A DNA stretch of 53,348 nucleotides from DATAQC01 sp046263055 (GCA_046263055.1 JBHELO010000130.1:1-53348); one strand, 5' to 3'; positions 1 to 8,544 are shown, counted from the first letter of the stretch. Notes: a model not told the origin generated them from the letters alone. Program-made: numbers and translations.

Positions 1-2292
1 GGGCCCCCCCGCTCGGCCACCGGAAAGCCCATCCCGCCCCCGCCCGGCTTCCCCCGCTCCCCGAGCGGCAAGCCCATCCCCCCGCCGCCCGGCTTCCCCA
101 GGGGGGGCCGGCCGGCCGCGTCGGCGCCCGGTGGCAGCCGCGGCGGGCCTCCCGGCGCCCGTCCGGGCGGGCCGCCTCGCGGCGGTGGCGGTGCCATGGG
201 CCGCCCCGGCGGCGGTCCCGGCGGCCCTCGTCCCGGCGGTGCCCCCGGCGGCGCCGGCCGTCCCCTGGGCGCCGGGCGCCCCGGCGGCGGTCCCGGCGGC
301 CGCCCGGGTGGTAGCCCCGGTGGCGGCCCTGGCGGTGCCTTCGGCCGTCCCGGCGGCGGCCCTCCCGGGCGGGGCGGCCCCGGCGGCTTCGCCGGCCGAG
401 GCGGCCCGGGCCAGCGCCCGCGGCCCCAGCGCCGGCGGCGTCGTCGTCGCAGCTTCGAAGAGCTGACGCCCACCGAGGCCACCACCTACAGCCGCTCGGA
501 CGCGCCGGTGCCCGAGGGCGAGGTCGTCATCGAGCGGGGGGTGAGCGCCCAGGACCTCGGCCCCAAGTTCAACCGCACCGCAGCCGACGTCGTCCGCTAC
601 CTGCTGCAGGCGGGCGAGATGGTCACCGCCACCCAGTCCCTCACCGACGACCACATCGAGCTGTTCGCAGCCGAGGTGGGCGTCGAGGTCCTTCTGGTGG
701 AGCCCGGCCAGGAGGAGGAGGTCGGGATCGCGGCCATGCTGGCCGACGACGACGACGCCGACGAGGACCTGCGCCCCCGCCCGCCGGTCATCACCGTCAT
801 GGGCCACGTCGACCACGGCAAGACCCTCCTGCTCGACCGCATCCGGGAAGCCAACGTTGTGGCCGGCGAGGCCGGTGGCATCACCCAGCACATCGGCGCC
901 TACCAGACCGAGAAGAGCGGTCGCCTGATCACCTTCGTCGACACCCCCGGCCACGAGGCGTTCACGGCCATGCGGGCCCGGGGCGCCGACGCCACCGACA
1001 TCGTCGTGCTGGTGGTGGCGGCCGACGACGGCGTGATGCCCCAGACGGTGGAGGCCATCAACCACGCCAAGGCGGCCGACGTGCCCATCGTGGTGGCCAT
1101 CAACAAGGTGGACCGGGAGAACGCCGACCCCAACCGCACCCGCCAGCAGCTCTCGGAGCAGGGCCTGGTGCCCGAGGAGTGGGGCGGCGACACCATCATG
1201 GTGGAGATCTCGGCCCTACAGAACCTCGGCATCGAGGAGCTGCTGGAGCAGCTCCTCGTCGTGGCCGACGTGGAGGAGCTGGTGGCCAACCCCGAGCGCC
1301 GGGCTCAGGGCGTGGTGCTGGAGGCCAACCTCGACGTGGGCCGGGGGCCGGTGGCCACCGTCCTCGTGCAGCGCGGCACCCTGCGGGTGGGCGAGCCCAT
1401 GGTGGCCGGGGCGGCGTGGGGCCGGGTCCGTGCCCTCATCGACGACAAGGGCGACACCATCAAGGAGGCCCCGCCCTCCACTCCTGTCCAGGTGCTGGGC
1501 CTCGACAACGTCCCCAGCGCGGGCGACGACTTCCGGGTCGCTCCGGACGACAAGACGGCGCGCATCGTGGCCGAGCTGCGGGCCCAGCGGTTCCGGTCGC
1601 GCGACCTGCGCCCGATCGCCGCCGCCGGCGGCGGTGGCGTCCGCCTGGAGGACATCTTCGAGCAGATCCAAAGGGGTGAAGCGGCCACCCTCAACCTGAT
1701 CCTGAAGGCCGACGTCCACGGGTCACTGGAAGCCCTCACCGAGAGCCTCCGCAAGCTGGAGCGCGACGAGGTCCGCCTGTCGTTCGTGCACCGGGCGGTC
1801 GGGGGGATCACCGAGAACGACGTCCAGCTGGCGTCGGCCTCCACGGCCACCATCATCGGCTTCAACGTCCGCCCCGACCGCAAGGCCCGGGAGCTGGCGG
1901 AGGCGGTCGACGTGGAGATCCGCACCTACCAGATCATCTACCAGGTGCTGGAGGACGTGGAGAAGGCCATGGTCGGCTTGCTCGCCCCCGAGATCGAAGA
2001 GGTCGTCACCGGCGAGGCCGAGGTCCGGGAGGTCTTCCGGGTGCCTCGCGTCGGGGGGGTGGCGGGCTGCTACGTGCGCCACGGGGTCATCACCCGGGGC
2101 TCCAAAGTGCGCTTCCTCCGGGAGGGCGTCGTCATCTGGACCGGCACCATCACCTCCCTGAAGCGCTTCAAGGACGACGCCCGGGAGGTCGCCACCGGCT
2201 ACGAGTGCGGCATCGGCCTCTCCGACTTCCAAGACCTCCACCGGGGCGACATCATCGAGACGTACGAGGAGCGCGAGATCCCGCGCACGTAG
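1..2292 (+). CDS. infB: Translation initiation factor IF-2 (5' end outside the window)
   Basis: IF-2 is the GTPase that delivers initiator tRNA to the 30S subunit and promotes 50S joining. The frame is open from base 1, so the start lies upstream; 763 codons are visible. The first ~145 residues are a Gly/Pro/Arg-rich low-complexity arm, as in actinobacterial IF-2, with the 12-mer GKPIPPPPGFPR present twice, 23 residues apart. A basic RRRRRR stretch and an IF2_N-like helical region follow. The G domain shows GHVDHGKT (802-825), DTPGHE (from 940) and NKVD (from 1102). The remaining domains, including the C-terminal fMet-tRNA-binding part, look complete and end in REIPRT. The neighbours downstream (ylxP, rbfA, nrnA, truB, ribF) form the usual nusA-infB cluster order. 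Identification is certain. Confidence 0.98.
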   Translation, partial: GPPRSATGKPIPPPPGFPRSPSGKPIPPPPGFPRGGRPAASAPGGSRGGPPGARPGGPPRGGGGAMGRPGGGPGGPRPGGAPGGAGRPLGAGRPGGGPGGRPGGSPGGGPGGAFGRPGGGPPGRGGPGGFAGRGGPGQRPRPQRRRRRRRSFEELTPTEATTYSRSDAPVPEGEVVIERGVSAQDLGPKFNRTAADVVRYLLQAGEMVTATQSLTDDHIELFAAEVGVEVLLVEPGQEEEVGIAAMLADDDDADEDLRPRPPVITVMGHVDHGKTLLLDRIREANVVAGEAGGITQHIGAYQTEKSGRLITFVDTPGHEAFTAMRARGADATDIVVLVVAADDGVMPQTVEAINHAKAADVPIVVAINKVDRENADPNRTRQQLSEQGLVPEEWGGDTIMVEISALQNLGIEELLEQLLVVADVEELVANPERRAQGVVLEANLDVGRGPVATVLVQRGTLRVGEPMVAGAAWGRVRALIDDKGDTIKEAPPSTPVQVLGLDNVPSAGDDFRVAPDDKTARIVAELRAQRFRSRDLRPIAAAGGGGVRLEDIFEQIQRGEAATLNLILKADVHGSLEALTESLRKLERDEVRLSFVHRAVGGITENDVQLASASTATIIGFNVRPDRKARELAEAVDVEIRTYQIIYQVLEDVEKAMVGLLAPEIEEVVTGEAEVREVFRVPRVGGVAGCYVRHGVITRGSKVRFLREGVVIWTGTITSLKRFKDDAREVATGYECGIGLSDFQDLHRGDIIETYEEREIPRT

Positions 2293-2300
2293 GGGGAGCG

Positions 2301-2600
2301 GTGCACGTCGGCGTCGTGCGCTTCGAGCTGCACGTCCCCCAGAGCCGGTCCCTGAAGGAGAAGCGAGCGGTGGTCAAGCCCATCGTCGAAGGGATCCGGC
2401 ACCGGTTCTCCCTGTCGGTGGCCGAGGTCGCCCACCAGGACACCTGGCAGCGGGCCGCCATCGGGGTGGCCGTGGTGTCGCCGTCGCACGCCCAGGCGGT
2501 GGAGGTCCTGGAGTCGGTGGAACGCTGGGTCTGGAGCCGTCCGGGCATCGAGGTGGCGTCCACCGAACGCCAGTGGTCGGGGTGGGACGATGCCGGGTAG
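2301..2600 (+). CDS. ylxP: DUF503 (YlxP-like) protein
   Basis: Small protein of 99 residues that matches the DUF503/YlxP family: an N-terminal beta strand VGVVRFELHVPQSRSLKEKR followed by a ferredoxin-like alpha/beta pattern. The family sits between infB and rbfA in many Gram-positive genomes and is presumed to act in ribosome or RNA metabolism; its exact role is not established. The GTG at 2301 is chosen because it directly precedes the conserved VGVVRFEL start and has a GGGGGAG purine run just upstream. It starts 8 nt after infB and overlaps the rbfA start by 11 nt, so translational coupling within the operon is likely. Confidence 0.88.
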   Translation: MHVGVVRFELHVPQSRSLKEKRAVVKPIVEGIRHRFSLSVAEVAHQDTWQRAAIGVAVVSPSHAQAVEVLESVERWVWSRPGIEVASTERQWSGWDDAG

Positions 2601-3009
2601 GGGCCGGGCCCGCGGGTGGTCCCGGCTGGACCGGGTGAACGAGGCCCTGCGCGAGGTGCTGGCCGACGAGCTCGAGCGCATCGGCGACGACCGCCTCGAC
2701 CTGGTGACCGTCACCGGGGTGACCGTCGACCCCGATCTCCGCCGGGCCCGCGTCTGGTTCTCCGCCTTGTCGTCGCCGGTGGACGACCCTGCCGAGGCGG
2801 CCGAGCTGCTGGCCGGGCACCGGGTCCGCATGCAGGCGGCGGTCGGGCGCCAACTGCGGCTGAAGCATACGCCTGAGCTCTCCTTCGAACCCGACCCGGC
2901 TATAGCCGTAGGCACTAGAGTGGAGAGCATCCTTCGGGACCTGCACGGGCCGCCGGAGGCAGGGGTGGCACCGGCCGACCAGCCCGGGCCGCGAGGGGAC
3001 GAACGATGA
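2590..3009 (+). CDS. rbfA: 30S ribosome-binding factor RbfA
   Basis: RbfA is a KH-like protein needed for late 30S maturation and 16S rRNA 5'-end processing. The 139-residue product has the family pattern: RLDRVNEALREVLADELERI at the N terminus, then VTVTGVTVDPDLRRARVWFS and a C-terminal helix ending near LRLKHTPELSFEPD. The last ~35 residues, after the helix with VESILRDLH, are a Gly/Pro-rich tail. The start ATG lies inside the end of the DUF503 gene, and the stop overlaps the ATG of the next gene (3006) by 4 nt, so the three genes are tightly coupled. Confidence 0.95.
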   Translation: MPGRGRARGWSRLDRVNEALREVLADELERIGDDRLDLVTVTGVTVDPDLRRARVWFSALSSPVDDPAEAAELLAGHRVRMQAAVGRQLRLKHTPELSFEPDPAIAVGTRVESILRDLHGPPEAGVAPADQPGPRGDER

Positions 3010-4004
3010 ACGAGCGACACCCCGGACCGTTGCCCGACCCCGGATCCGCGCTCGACACCGCCGCCCAGGCCATCGCCGCTGCCGGCTCGCTGGCGTTGGC
3101 CTGCCACGTCACGCCCGACGGTGACGCGCTGGGCTCCATGCTGGCTGTCCACCGCCTGGCCCTGGCCGCCGGGAAGCCCTCGGTGGCGTCGTGGCCGGAG
3201 CCGTTCGTGGCCGGCCCCCACTACTCGTTCCTCCCCGGGCTCGACCTGGCCACCGCGCCCGCCGACTTCCCACCCGCCCCCGAGGTGATGGTCACCTTCG
3301 ACTGCGGCTCCATGGAGCGCCTGGGCGAGCTCGGGCAGGCGGCCCGGGCCGCCGGCACCCTCATCGTGGTCGACCACCACGTGACCAACGACGGCTACGG
3401 CACCATCGACCTGGTGGACCCCATGGCCGCCGCCTCCGCCGTCATCGTGCGCCGCCTCTTCGACCGCCTGGGCTGGGCCCTCGACCGGGAGGCGGCGATC
3501 TGCCTGTACACCGGCCTGGTCTGCGACACCGGCCGCTTCCAGTACGACAACACCACGCCCGAGGTGTTCGGGCTGGCCGCCGAGCTGGCCGGGTTCGACC
3601 TCCCGATCGCCGCCATCAGCCGCCAGCTCTTCGAGGAGCACCGGCTGGCCTACATCCGCCTGGCCGCCTCCGCCCTGGCCCGGGCCGAGTTCGACCCCGA
3701 CCGGCGCTTCGTGGCCGCCTGGGTCACCGCCGACGACCTGGCCCGCAACGGCGTGGAGCTGGAGGAGACCGAGGGCCTGATCGACCTGGTACGGCGCACG
3801 TCGGAGGCCGACATCTCATGTGTCCTGAAGGAGGCACCCGAGGGCACCCGGGTGTCGCTGCGGGCGGTGTCGGGCGTGGACGTGGGCGCCATCGCCACCA
3901 GTTTCGGGGGCGGCGGCCACCGGGCGGCCGCCGGGTTCAACTCGGACCGGCCGGTGCCCGAGGTGCTGAACGCCATCCGGGCCGCCCTGCCCCGCACGCA
4001 CTGA
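3006..4004 (+). CDS. nrnA: DHH-family phosphoesterase, NrnA-type oligoribonuclease/pAp phosphatase
   Basis: This 332-residue protein belongs to the DHH/DHHA1 family. NrnA enzymes degrade 2-5 nt RNA oligomers and can remove the 3' phosphate of pAp. Metal-binding motifs are visible: HVTPDGDALGS (His34, Asp38, Asp40), VTFDCGS (Asp ~100), VVDHHVTN (Asp123-His124-His125), a further CDTGRFQYD, and the C-terminal DHHA1 substrate loop GGGGHRAAAG (residues 301-310). Length and motif order are normal for NrnA. It overlaps rbfA by 4 nt (ATGA) and has a GAGGGGA ribosome site 6-8 nt upstream. Choice of NrnA over other DHH enzymes rests on length, domain order and its place between rbfA and truB. Confidence 0.93.
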   Translation: MNERHPGPLPDPGSALDTAAQAIAAAGSLALACHVTPDGDALGSMLAVHRLALAAGKPSVASWPEPFVAGPHYSFLPGLDLATAPADFPPAPEVMVTFDCGSMERLGELGQAARAAGTLIVVDHHVTNDGYGTIDLVDPMAAASAVIVRRLFDRLGWALDREAAICLYTGLVCDTGRFQYDNTTPEVFGLAAELAGFDLPIAAISRQLFEEHRLAYIRLAASALARAEFDPDRRFVAAWVTADDLARNGVELEETEGLIDLVRRTSEADISCVLKEAPEGTRVSLRAVSGVDVGAIATSFGGGGHRAAAGFNSDRPVPEVLNAIRAALPRTH

Positions 4005-4050
4005 GGTACCGGCGGCGTCGCCCCCCCGGGCGGGGCAGGCGGGGCGAGTC

Positions 4051-4941
4051 GTGAGCCCGAGGCGGCCGGCGGGGGTCCACGGGCTGGTGGTGGTGGACAA
4101 GCCGGCGGGCATGACGTCGCACGACGTGGTCGGGCGCTGCCGGCGGGTGTTCGACCAGCGTCAGGTCGGCCATGCCGGGACCCTGGACCCGTCGGCCACC
4201 GGTGTCCTGCTGGTCGGCCTGGGGGCCGCCACCCGGCTGCTGCGCTTCCTCTCCGTCCTGCCCAAGTCCTACCTGGGCGAGGTCGTCCTCGGCGCCGCCA
4301 CCTCCACCCTCGACGCCGACGGCGACGTGGTGGCCACTTTCGACATGGCCGGCGTCACCCTCGACCAGGTGCGGGAGGCGGCCGCCGCCCTGGTGGGCGA
4401 CATCCTCCAGGTGCCGCCCATGGTCTCCGCCGTCAAGGTGGGGGGCCGGCGCCTCCACGAGCTGGCTCGGGCCGGCGAGGAGGTCGAACGGGCGCCCCGC
4501 CCGGTCACCGTCTTCCGCTTCGACGTGGAGCCCACGGGTGCCCCCGGCGTGCTCCGGGTGGCGGTGGAGTGCTCCTCGGGCACCTACGTCCGGTCCCTGG
4601 CCGCCGACCTGGGCCGGGCCCTGGGCGGCGGCGCCCACCTGCGCGCCCTGCGGCGCACGGCGGTCGGCCCCTTCACCGCCGCCGCCGCCGTGGCCCTGGA
4701 CGACGTGGGTCCGGCCACCGTCCGACCCCCGGCGGCGGCCGTCGCCCACCTCCCCCGGGTGGCCGTGGGCCCCGAGCTGGCGGCCCGCATCGCCCACGGG
4801 GCGGTGTTGGAGCGGGACGAGGCGGCGTTCGGGGGGGACGGGCCATGGGCAGTCGTGGACGGCGGCGGCACCCTGCTGGCGGTCTACGAGGGACGGGGCG
4901 ACCACCACGCCAAGCCCGCCGTCGTGGTGGCCGGCGGCTGA
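4051..4941 (+). CDS. truB: tRNA pseudouridine-55 synthase TruB
   Basis: TruB isomerises U55 in the T-loop of most tRNAs. The 296-residue product opens with HGLVVVDKPAGMTSHDVV and carries the catalytic motif GHAGTLDPSATGVLLV, with Asp46 as the nucleophile (Asp48 in E. coli). Later motifs YLGEVVLGAAT and the substrate-binding CSSGTYVRSLAADLG are intact, and a PUA-like C-terminal region of about 80 residues is present. The GTG at 4051 is chosen because it leaves a short N-terminal tail (SPRRPAG) before the conserved start. Placement between nrnA and ribF is the standard order for this cluster. Confidence 0.96.
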   Translation: MSPRRPAGVHGLVVVDKPAGMTSHDVVGRCRRVFDQRQVGHAGTLDPSATGVLLVGLGAATRLLRFLSVLPKSYLGEVVLGAATSTLDADGDVVATFDMAGVTLDQVREAAAALVGDILQVPPMVSAVKVGGRRLHELARAGEEVERAPRPVTVFRFDVEPTGAPGVLRVAVECSSGTYVRSLAADLGRALGGGAHLRALRRTAVGPFTAAAAVALDDVGPATVRPPAAAVAHLPRVAVGPELAARIAHGAVLERDEAAFGGDGPWAVVDGGGTLLAVYEGRGDHHAKPAVVVAGG

Positions 4942-4975
4942 CGACCGGACGCCGACGGCCGTGGCCGCCGCCCGG

Positions 4976-4981
4976 TAGCTT
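4976..4981 (+). promoter_or_regulatory. Probable -10 box of a leaderless transcript (TAGCTT)
   Basis: TAGCTT fits the actinobacterial -10 consensus TANNNT and lies 7 nt before an ATG at 4989, the spacing at which the transcript would begin at or near that ATG. The same arrangement recurs before uppS, glyS, the HExxH gene and tldD in this window. It would let ribF be expressed independently of truB. Confidence 0.45.
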
Positions 4982-4988
4982 CGGCGCC

Positions 4989-5015
4989 ATGCCGCCGCCG
5001 GCTCCCGGTCGCTGA
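4989..5015 (+). CDS. Possible 8-codon leader peptide before ribF (MPPPAPGR)
   Basis: ATG CCG CCG CCG GCT CCC GGT CGC TGA gives a complete mini-reading frame whose stop ends one base before the GTG of ribF. A TANNNT box lies 7 nt upstream of the ATG, as expected for a leaderless message. It starts with three consecutive prolines, a sequence known to slow ribosomes lacking EF-P. It may act as a translational leader coupled to ribF. It is too short for coding statistics, and it could be chance in GC-rich DNA. Confidence 0.35.
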   Translation: MPPPAPGR

Positions 5016-5016
5016 C

Positions 5017-5958
5017 GTGGAGGTGCTCACCGACCCCGACGACGTACCCGAGCTGGCCACCGGCTCGGTCCTCACCATCGGGGCCTACGACGGGGTGCAC
5101 CGGGGTCACCAGGCGGTGTTGGCCGAGGTCCGCCGGCGGGCCGACGAGGCGGGCCTGCCGACGGTGGTCGTCACCTTCGATCGCCACCCGGCCAGCGTCG
5201 TGCGCCCCGAATCCGCCCCCCGGCTGCTCACCGACCTGGACCAGAAGCTGGAGGTCCTGGCCGACACCGGCCACGTGGACTGGGCCGTGGTGGTCACCTT
5301 CGACGCCGCCCGGGCCGCCCAGGAGCCCGACGACTTCGTGCGCCAGGTGCTGGTGGGAACCCTCGGTGCCCGGCTGGTGGTGGTGGGGGAGGACTTCCAC
5401 TTCGGGCGGGGGCGACGGGGCACGGTCGCCCTTTTGGCCCGCCTGGGCGCCGACCTCGGTTTCGACGTGATCGGGCTGGGCCTGGTGGAGGTGGCGGGCG
5501 TGGCCGGGCCGGTGTCGTCCACCGCCGTGCGCCGATCGGTGGCTGCCGGCGACGTGGCCGGTGCCGCCACCCTGTTGGGCCGCCACTACGAGGTCCGGGG
5601 CACTGTGGTCCCGGGCGACAAGCGGGGCCGGGAGCTCGGGTACCCCACGGCCAACGTGGACGTGCCCCCCGCCATCCTGCTGCCGGCCGACGGGATCTAC
5701 GCCGGCTGGCACGTGCGCCCTGGCGGCCGGGCCCATCCGGCCGCCATCTCCGTGGGGCGGCGCCCCACCTTCCACCAGGCCGCCGAGGTGCCGGTGCTGG
5801 AGGCCCACCTGGTGGAGTTCGACGGCGACCTGTACGGCGAGGCGGCCGCCGTGCGCTTCCTGGTGCGCCTCCGCGGCGAGGAGCGCTTCGGCTCGGTCGA
5901 GGCCCTGGTGGCCCAGATGGCCCTCGACGTCGACGAGACGCGCCGGGCCCTGGCCTGA
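5017..5958 (+). CDS. ribF: Bifunctional riboflavin kinase / FAD synthetase
   Basis: RibF converts riboflavin to FMN and then FAD. Both domains are present in 313 residues. The N-terminal nucleotidyltransferase half has GAYDGVHRGHQ (HxGH-like), VTFDRHP, GEDFHFGRGRRGT and SSTAVRRSVAAGD (ISSTxxR-like). The C-terminal kinase half begins near HYEVRGTVVPGDKRGRELGYPTANV, with the conserved GYPTAN motif, and ends with RLRGEERFGSVEAL. Length is typical. The GTG at 5017 starts 1 nt after a possible 8-codon leader frame; no clear Shine-Dalgarno is seen, which fits coupling to that leader or a leaderless mRNA. Confidence 0.95.
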   Translation: MEVLTDPDDVPELATGSVLTIGAYDGVHRGHQAVLAEVRRRADEAGLPTVVVTFDRHPASVVRPESAPRLLTDLDQKLEVLADTGHVDWAVVVTFDAARAAQEPDDFVRQVLVGTLGARLVVVGEDFHFGRGRRGTVALLARLGADLGFDVIGLGLVEVAGVAGPVSSTAVRRSVAAGDVAGAATLLGRHYEVRGTVVPGDKRGRELGYPTANVDVPPAILLPADGIYAGWHVRPGGRAHPAAISVGRRPTFHQAAEVPVLEAHLVEFDGDLYGEAAAVRFLVRLRGEERFGSVEALVAQMALDVDETRRALA

Positions 5959-6096
5959 ACCGCCGGGCCGCCGGTCAGGCCAGGGCCATGCCCGCCCACG
6001 GGTGCCGTTCGCCCAGCCGCCGCAGCTTCTCCTTCACCGGCCCGCATAGACCGACGGAGGGCCGGTTCCGCACCCAGCCCGGCGGTGGGCCACTTG

Positions 6097-6102
6097 TACG
6101 CT
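6097..6102 (+). promoter_or_regulatory. Probable -10 box of leaderless uppS (TACGCT)
   Basis: TACGCT matches TANNNT and ends 8 nt before the GTG at 6111. No Shine-Dalgarno precedes that GTG. The 152-nt gap between ribF and uppS shows no other gene I can support. Confidence 0.5.
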
Positions 6103-6110
6103 GGGCGATC

Positions 6111-6842
6111 GTGGCCGACACGCTCCGCTGGGACGAGATCGACCCCACCAGGGTCCCCGTCCACGTGGGGGTGGTCATGGACGGCAACGGGCGGTGGGCC
6201 CGCAAGCGGGGCCTGGCCCGCACCGACGGCCACGCGGCGGGCGAGGAGGCCCTGTTCGACGTCGTCGAGGGCGCCCTCGAGCTCGGCATCCGCTGGCTGA
6301 CCGTCTACGCCTTCTCCACCGAGAACTGGCGCCGCCCGGCCGACGAGGTGCGCTTCCTCATGGGCTACAACGAGTCCCTGCTCGTCCGCCGGCGTGACGA
6401 GCTCCACCAGCGGGGCGTCCGCATCCGGTTCCTCGGCCGGCGCGACTGGCGGGTCCCCCGGCGCCTGGTGCGGCGGATGGACGAGGCGCTGTCCCTCACT
6501 GCGGCCAACCGCACTATGACGCTCACAATCGCCTTCAACTACGGCGGCCGGGCCGAGATCGTGGACGCCGTGCGGGCCATCGTGGGCGACGGCGTGCCCG
6601 CCTCCAAGGTGGACGAGAAAGCCATCCGCTCCCGCCTGTACGAGCCGTCGATGCCCGACCCCGAGCTGGTGGTGCGCACGTCGGGCGAGTACCGCATCTC
6701 CAACTTCCTGCTGTGGGAGCTGGCCTACAGCGAGCTTGTGTTCAGCGAGGTGCTGTGGCCCGACTTCCGCCGGGAGCACCTCTTCGAGGCGGTGCGCGAG
6801 TACCAGCGCCGCGACCGCCGCTTCGGCGGCGTCGAACCGTAG
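6111..6842 (+). CDS. uppS: Isoprenyl (undecaprenyl) diphosphate synthase, cis-prenyltransferase
   Basis: This enzyme condenses isopentenyl diphosphate into the long cis-polyprenyl diphosphate used as lipid carrier for the cell wall. Motifs in the 243-residue product: HVGVVMDGNGRWA with the catalytic Asp24, GHAAGEEAL, TVYAFSTENWRRP, FNYGGRAEIVDA, and PDPELVVRTSGEYRISNFLLWE followed by YSELVFSEVLWPDF. All family signature regions are intact. The GTG at 6111 is preferred over more upstream starts because it gives the normal family length and sits 8 nt after a TANNNT box. It is followed after 116 nt by recO. Confidence 0.95.
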   Translation: MADTLRWDEIDPTRVPVHVGVVMDGNGRWARKRGLARTDGHAAGEEALFDVVEGALELGIRWLTVYAFSTENWRRPADEVRFLMGYNESLLVRRRDELHQRGVRIRFLGRRDWRVPRRLVRRMDEALSLTAANRTMTLTIAFNYGGRAEIVDAVRAIVGDGVPASKVDEKAIRSRLYEPSMPDPELVVRTSGEYRISNFLLWELAYSELVFSEVLWPDFRREHLFEAVREYQRRDRRFGGVEP

Positions 6843-6958
6843 GCGGCCGCCGGCCCTCCCGTCGGGCCCGAGGTAGGAGCACAGTCCGGCCGGTCCCCGG
6901 CGCACCGGGCCCGGCGCGGTACACCGCCGCCGGGGGGGCCTGGGGGATACTTGCTCCT

Positions 6959-7684
6959 GTGGGCCTGTACCGGGACGAGGGGGTGGTACTGCGGACGATC
7001 CGGCTGGGGGAGGCGGACCGCATCGTGACCCTGCTCACCAGGGGCCGGGGCAAGGTGCGGGCGGTGGCCAAGGGCGTGCGCAAGACCAAGAGCCGCTTCG
7101 GCGCCCGCCTGGAGCCGTTGGGCCACGTGTCGCTCCTGCTGTACGAGGGCCGGGAGCTGGACGTGGTCACCCAGGCGGAGACGGTGGAGAGCTTCCGAAC
7201 GGTGCGGGAGGACCTCGACCGGCTGGCCAAGGCCCACGCCCTGCTGGAGGCCGCCGACCAGGTGGCTCAGGAGCGCCAGGCCAACGCCCGCCTGTTCACC
7301 ATGCTGCTGGGTGCGCTGCGCACGCTGGCCGCCGCCGACTCGGCTCTCCTCGTGCCCGCCTTCCTCCTCAAGGTGCTGGCCGGCGAGGGCGCCTCGCCGA
7401 TGCTCGACGGCTGTGCGGGGTGCGGCGCGCCCGTCGCCGGCAGCGCCGCCTTCGACCTCGGCCAGGGAGGTCTGCTGTGCGGGGACTGCGCCCGCCGGAC
7501 GTCGGCCGCCCCTGTGTCGCCCGCCGCCCTGGGCCTGGTGCGCCGGGTGCTCACCGGAGACCTGGCCGGCGCCCTCGGCGCCGGTGGAGGGCCGGCCGCC
7601 GCCGAGGTCGACCGCCTGGCCACCCGAGCCTTCGAGCACCACGTGGAGCGCCGCCTGCGCTCGGTCGCCCTGCTGCGCCGTTGA
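6959..7684 (+). CDS. recO: DNA repair protein RecO
   Basis: RecO loads RecA on SSB-coated DNA in the RecFOR pathway. The 241-residue product has the N-terminal OB fold (GLYRDEGVVLRTIRLGEADRIVTLLTRGRGKVRAVAKG) and a C-terminal zinc-binding pair: CAGCGAP and, after an 18-residue loop, CGDC. The GTG at 6959 is chosen because it begins exactly at the conserved GLYRDEGVVL start. An imperfect -10-like TACTTG lies 5 nt before it, so it may also be leaderless. Its TGA overlaps a TTG that may begin the next gene. Confidence 0.94.
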   Translation: MGLYRDEGVVLRTIRLGEADRIVTLLTRGRGKVRAVAKGVRKTKSRFGARLEPLGHVSLLLYEGRELDVVTQAETVESFRTVREDLDRLAKAHALLEAADQVAQERQANARLFTMLLGALRTLAAADSALLVPAFLLKVLAGEGASPMLDGCAGCGAPVAGSAAFDLGQGGLLCGDCARRTSAAPVSPAALGLVRRVLTGDLAGALGAGGGPAAAEVDRLATRAFEHHVERRLRSVALLRR

Positions 7685-8544
7685 CCAGCGACGACCGCTC
7701 CCTGCCCCGGCGGTGGGCGGTGGGACGCCTCATGGGCGGCCCCCGGCCGGCGTGGGCCGAGGCGATCGCCGTGTTCGTGCTCTACCAGGTGTTCGAGCGG
7801 GCCCGGGGCCTGCTGCCCCAGCCGGTCGGCCCCGCCTTCGGGCACGCCGCCCAGGTGGTGCGGGCCGAGCGGTTCCTCGGGGTCTTCGTGGAGGGCGCCG
7901 TCCAGCGGTGGTTCCTGCCGTGGCACCCGGTGGTCGAGGCGTTCGACGTGTACTACGGCACCGCGCACTTCGTGGTGCCCGCCATCGCCCTCCTTCTCCT
8001 GTGGCGCCGGGACCGGGCCCGCTACCGCCGGTGCCGCAACGCCTTCGGCTTCATGCTGGCCGTCTCCCTGGCCGCCTTTGCCTTCTGGCCGTTGGCGCCC
8101 CCGCGGCTGCTGCCCCCGCCCCACCACTTCGTGGACACGGCCGCCACCATCGGCGGGATGGGCGCCCTGGACCGGGGCAACCTCAAGGACGACAACGAGG
8201 TGGCGGCCATGCCCAGCCTCCACATCGGCTGGTCGTCGTGGTCGGTCGTCGCCCTGCTCCCCGCGCTGCGCCGGCGGTGGGCCAAGGCCCTGCTCGTCGC
8301 CTACCCGGTGGTCACCCTGCTGGTGGTGATGGCCACCGCCAACCACTACCTCGTGGACGGCGTCGGCGGCCTGGCGGTGATGGCCGCAGGCTTCGCCCTG
8401 GAGGCGGGCCGGGAGCGGTGGTGGTCTCGACGCGCGCCGCCGGGCCATGCGCCCACGGGCGCCGGGGTGCCCTCACGTCACCCGCTGGACGTCGAAGTGG
8501 AACACCTGGGGGTCGCGGGCATCGACGGTGGCCTTGACCCATGA
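7681..8544 (+). CDS. PAP2-superfamily (Aur1/Ipt1-like) membrane phosphatase
   Basis: Multi-pass membrane protein of up to 287 residues with the PAP2_3 (Aur1/inositolphosphotransferase-like) pattern: hydrophobic segments around AIAVFVLYQVFE, YYGTAHFVVPAIALLLLW, AFGFMLAVSLAAFAFWPLAPPRLL, ALLVAYPVVTLLVVMATAN and GGLAVMAAGFALE. The catalytic core appears as AMPSLHIGWSSW (His181) and ANHYLVDGVGG (His222, Asp226). Members hydrolyse or transfer phosphate head groups on lipids at the membrane; the substrate here is unknown. The TTG at 7681 overlaps the recO stop; GTG 7720 and ATG 7732 are also possible starts. The last ~24 codons overlap the convergent gene that ends at 8473. Confidence 0.8.
   Translation: MTSDDRSLPRRWAVGRLMGGPRPAWAEAIAVFVLYQVFERARGLLPQPVGPAFGHAAQVVRAERFLGVFVEGAVQRWFLPWHPVVEAFDVYYGTAHFVVPAIALLLLWRRDRARYRRCRNAFGFMLAVSLAAFAFWPLAPPRLLPPPHHFVDTAATIGGMGALDRGNLKDDNEVAAMPSLHIGWSSWSVVALLPALRRRWAKALLVAYPVVTLLVVMATANHYLVDGVGGLAVMAAGFALEAGRERWWSRRAPPGHAPTGAGVPSRHPLDVEVEHLGVAGIDGGLDP

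Noticed and set aside
2901..2921. AT-richer patch with TATAGC and TAGAGT inside rbfA as an internal promoter for nrnA
   Set aside because: The -10-like word fits but no -35 lies at a workable distance and it is far from the nrnA start; too weak to list.
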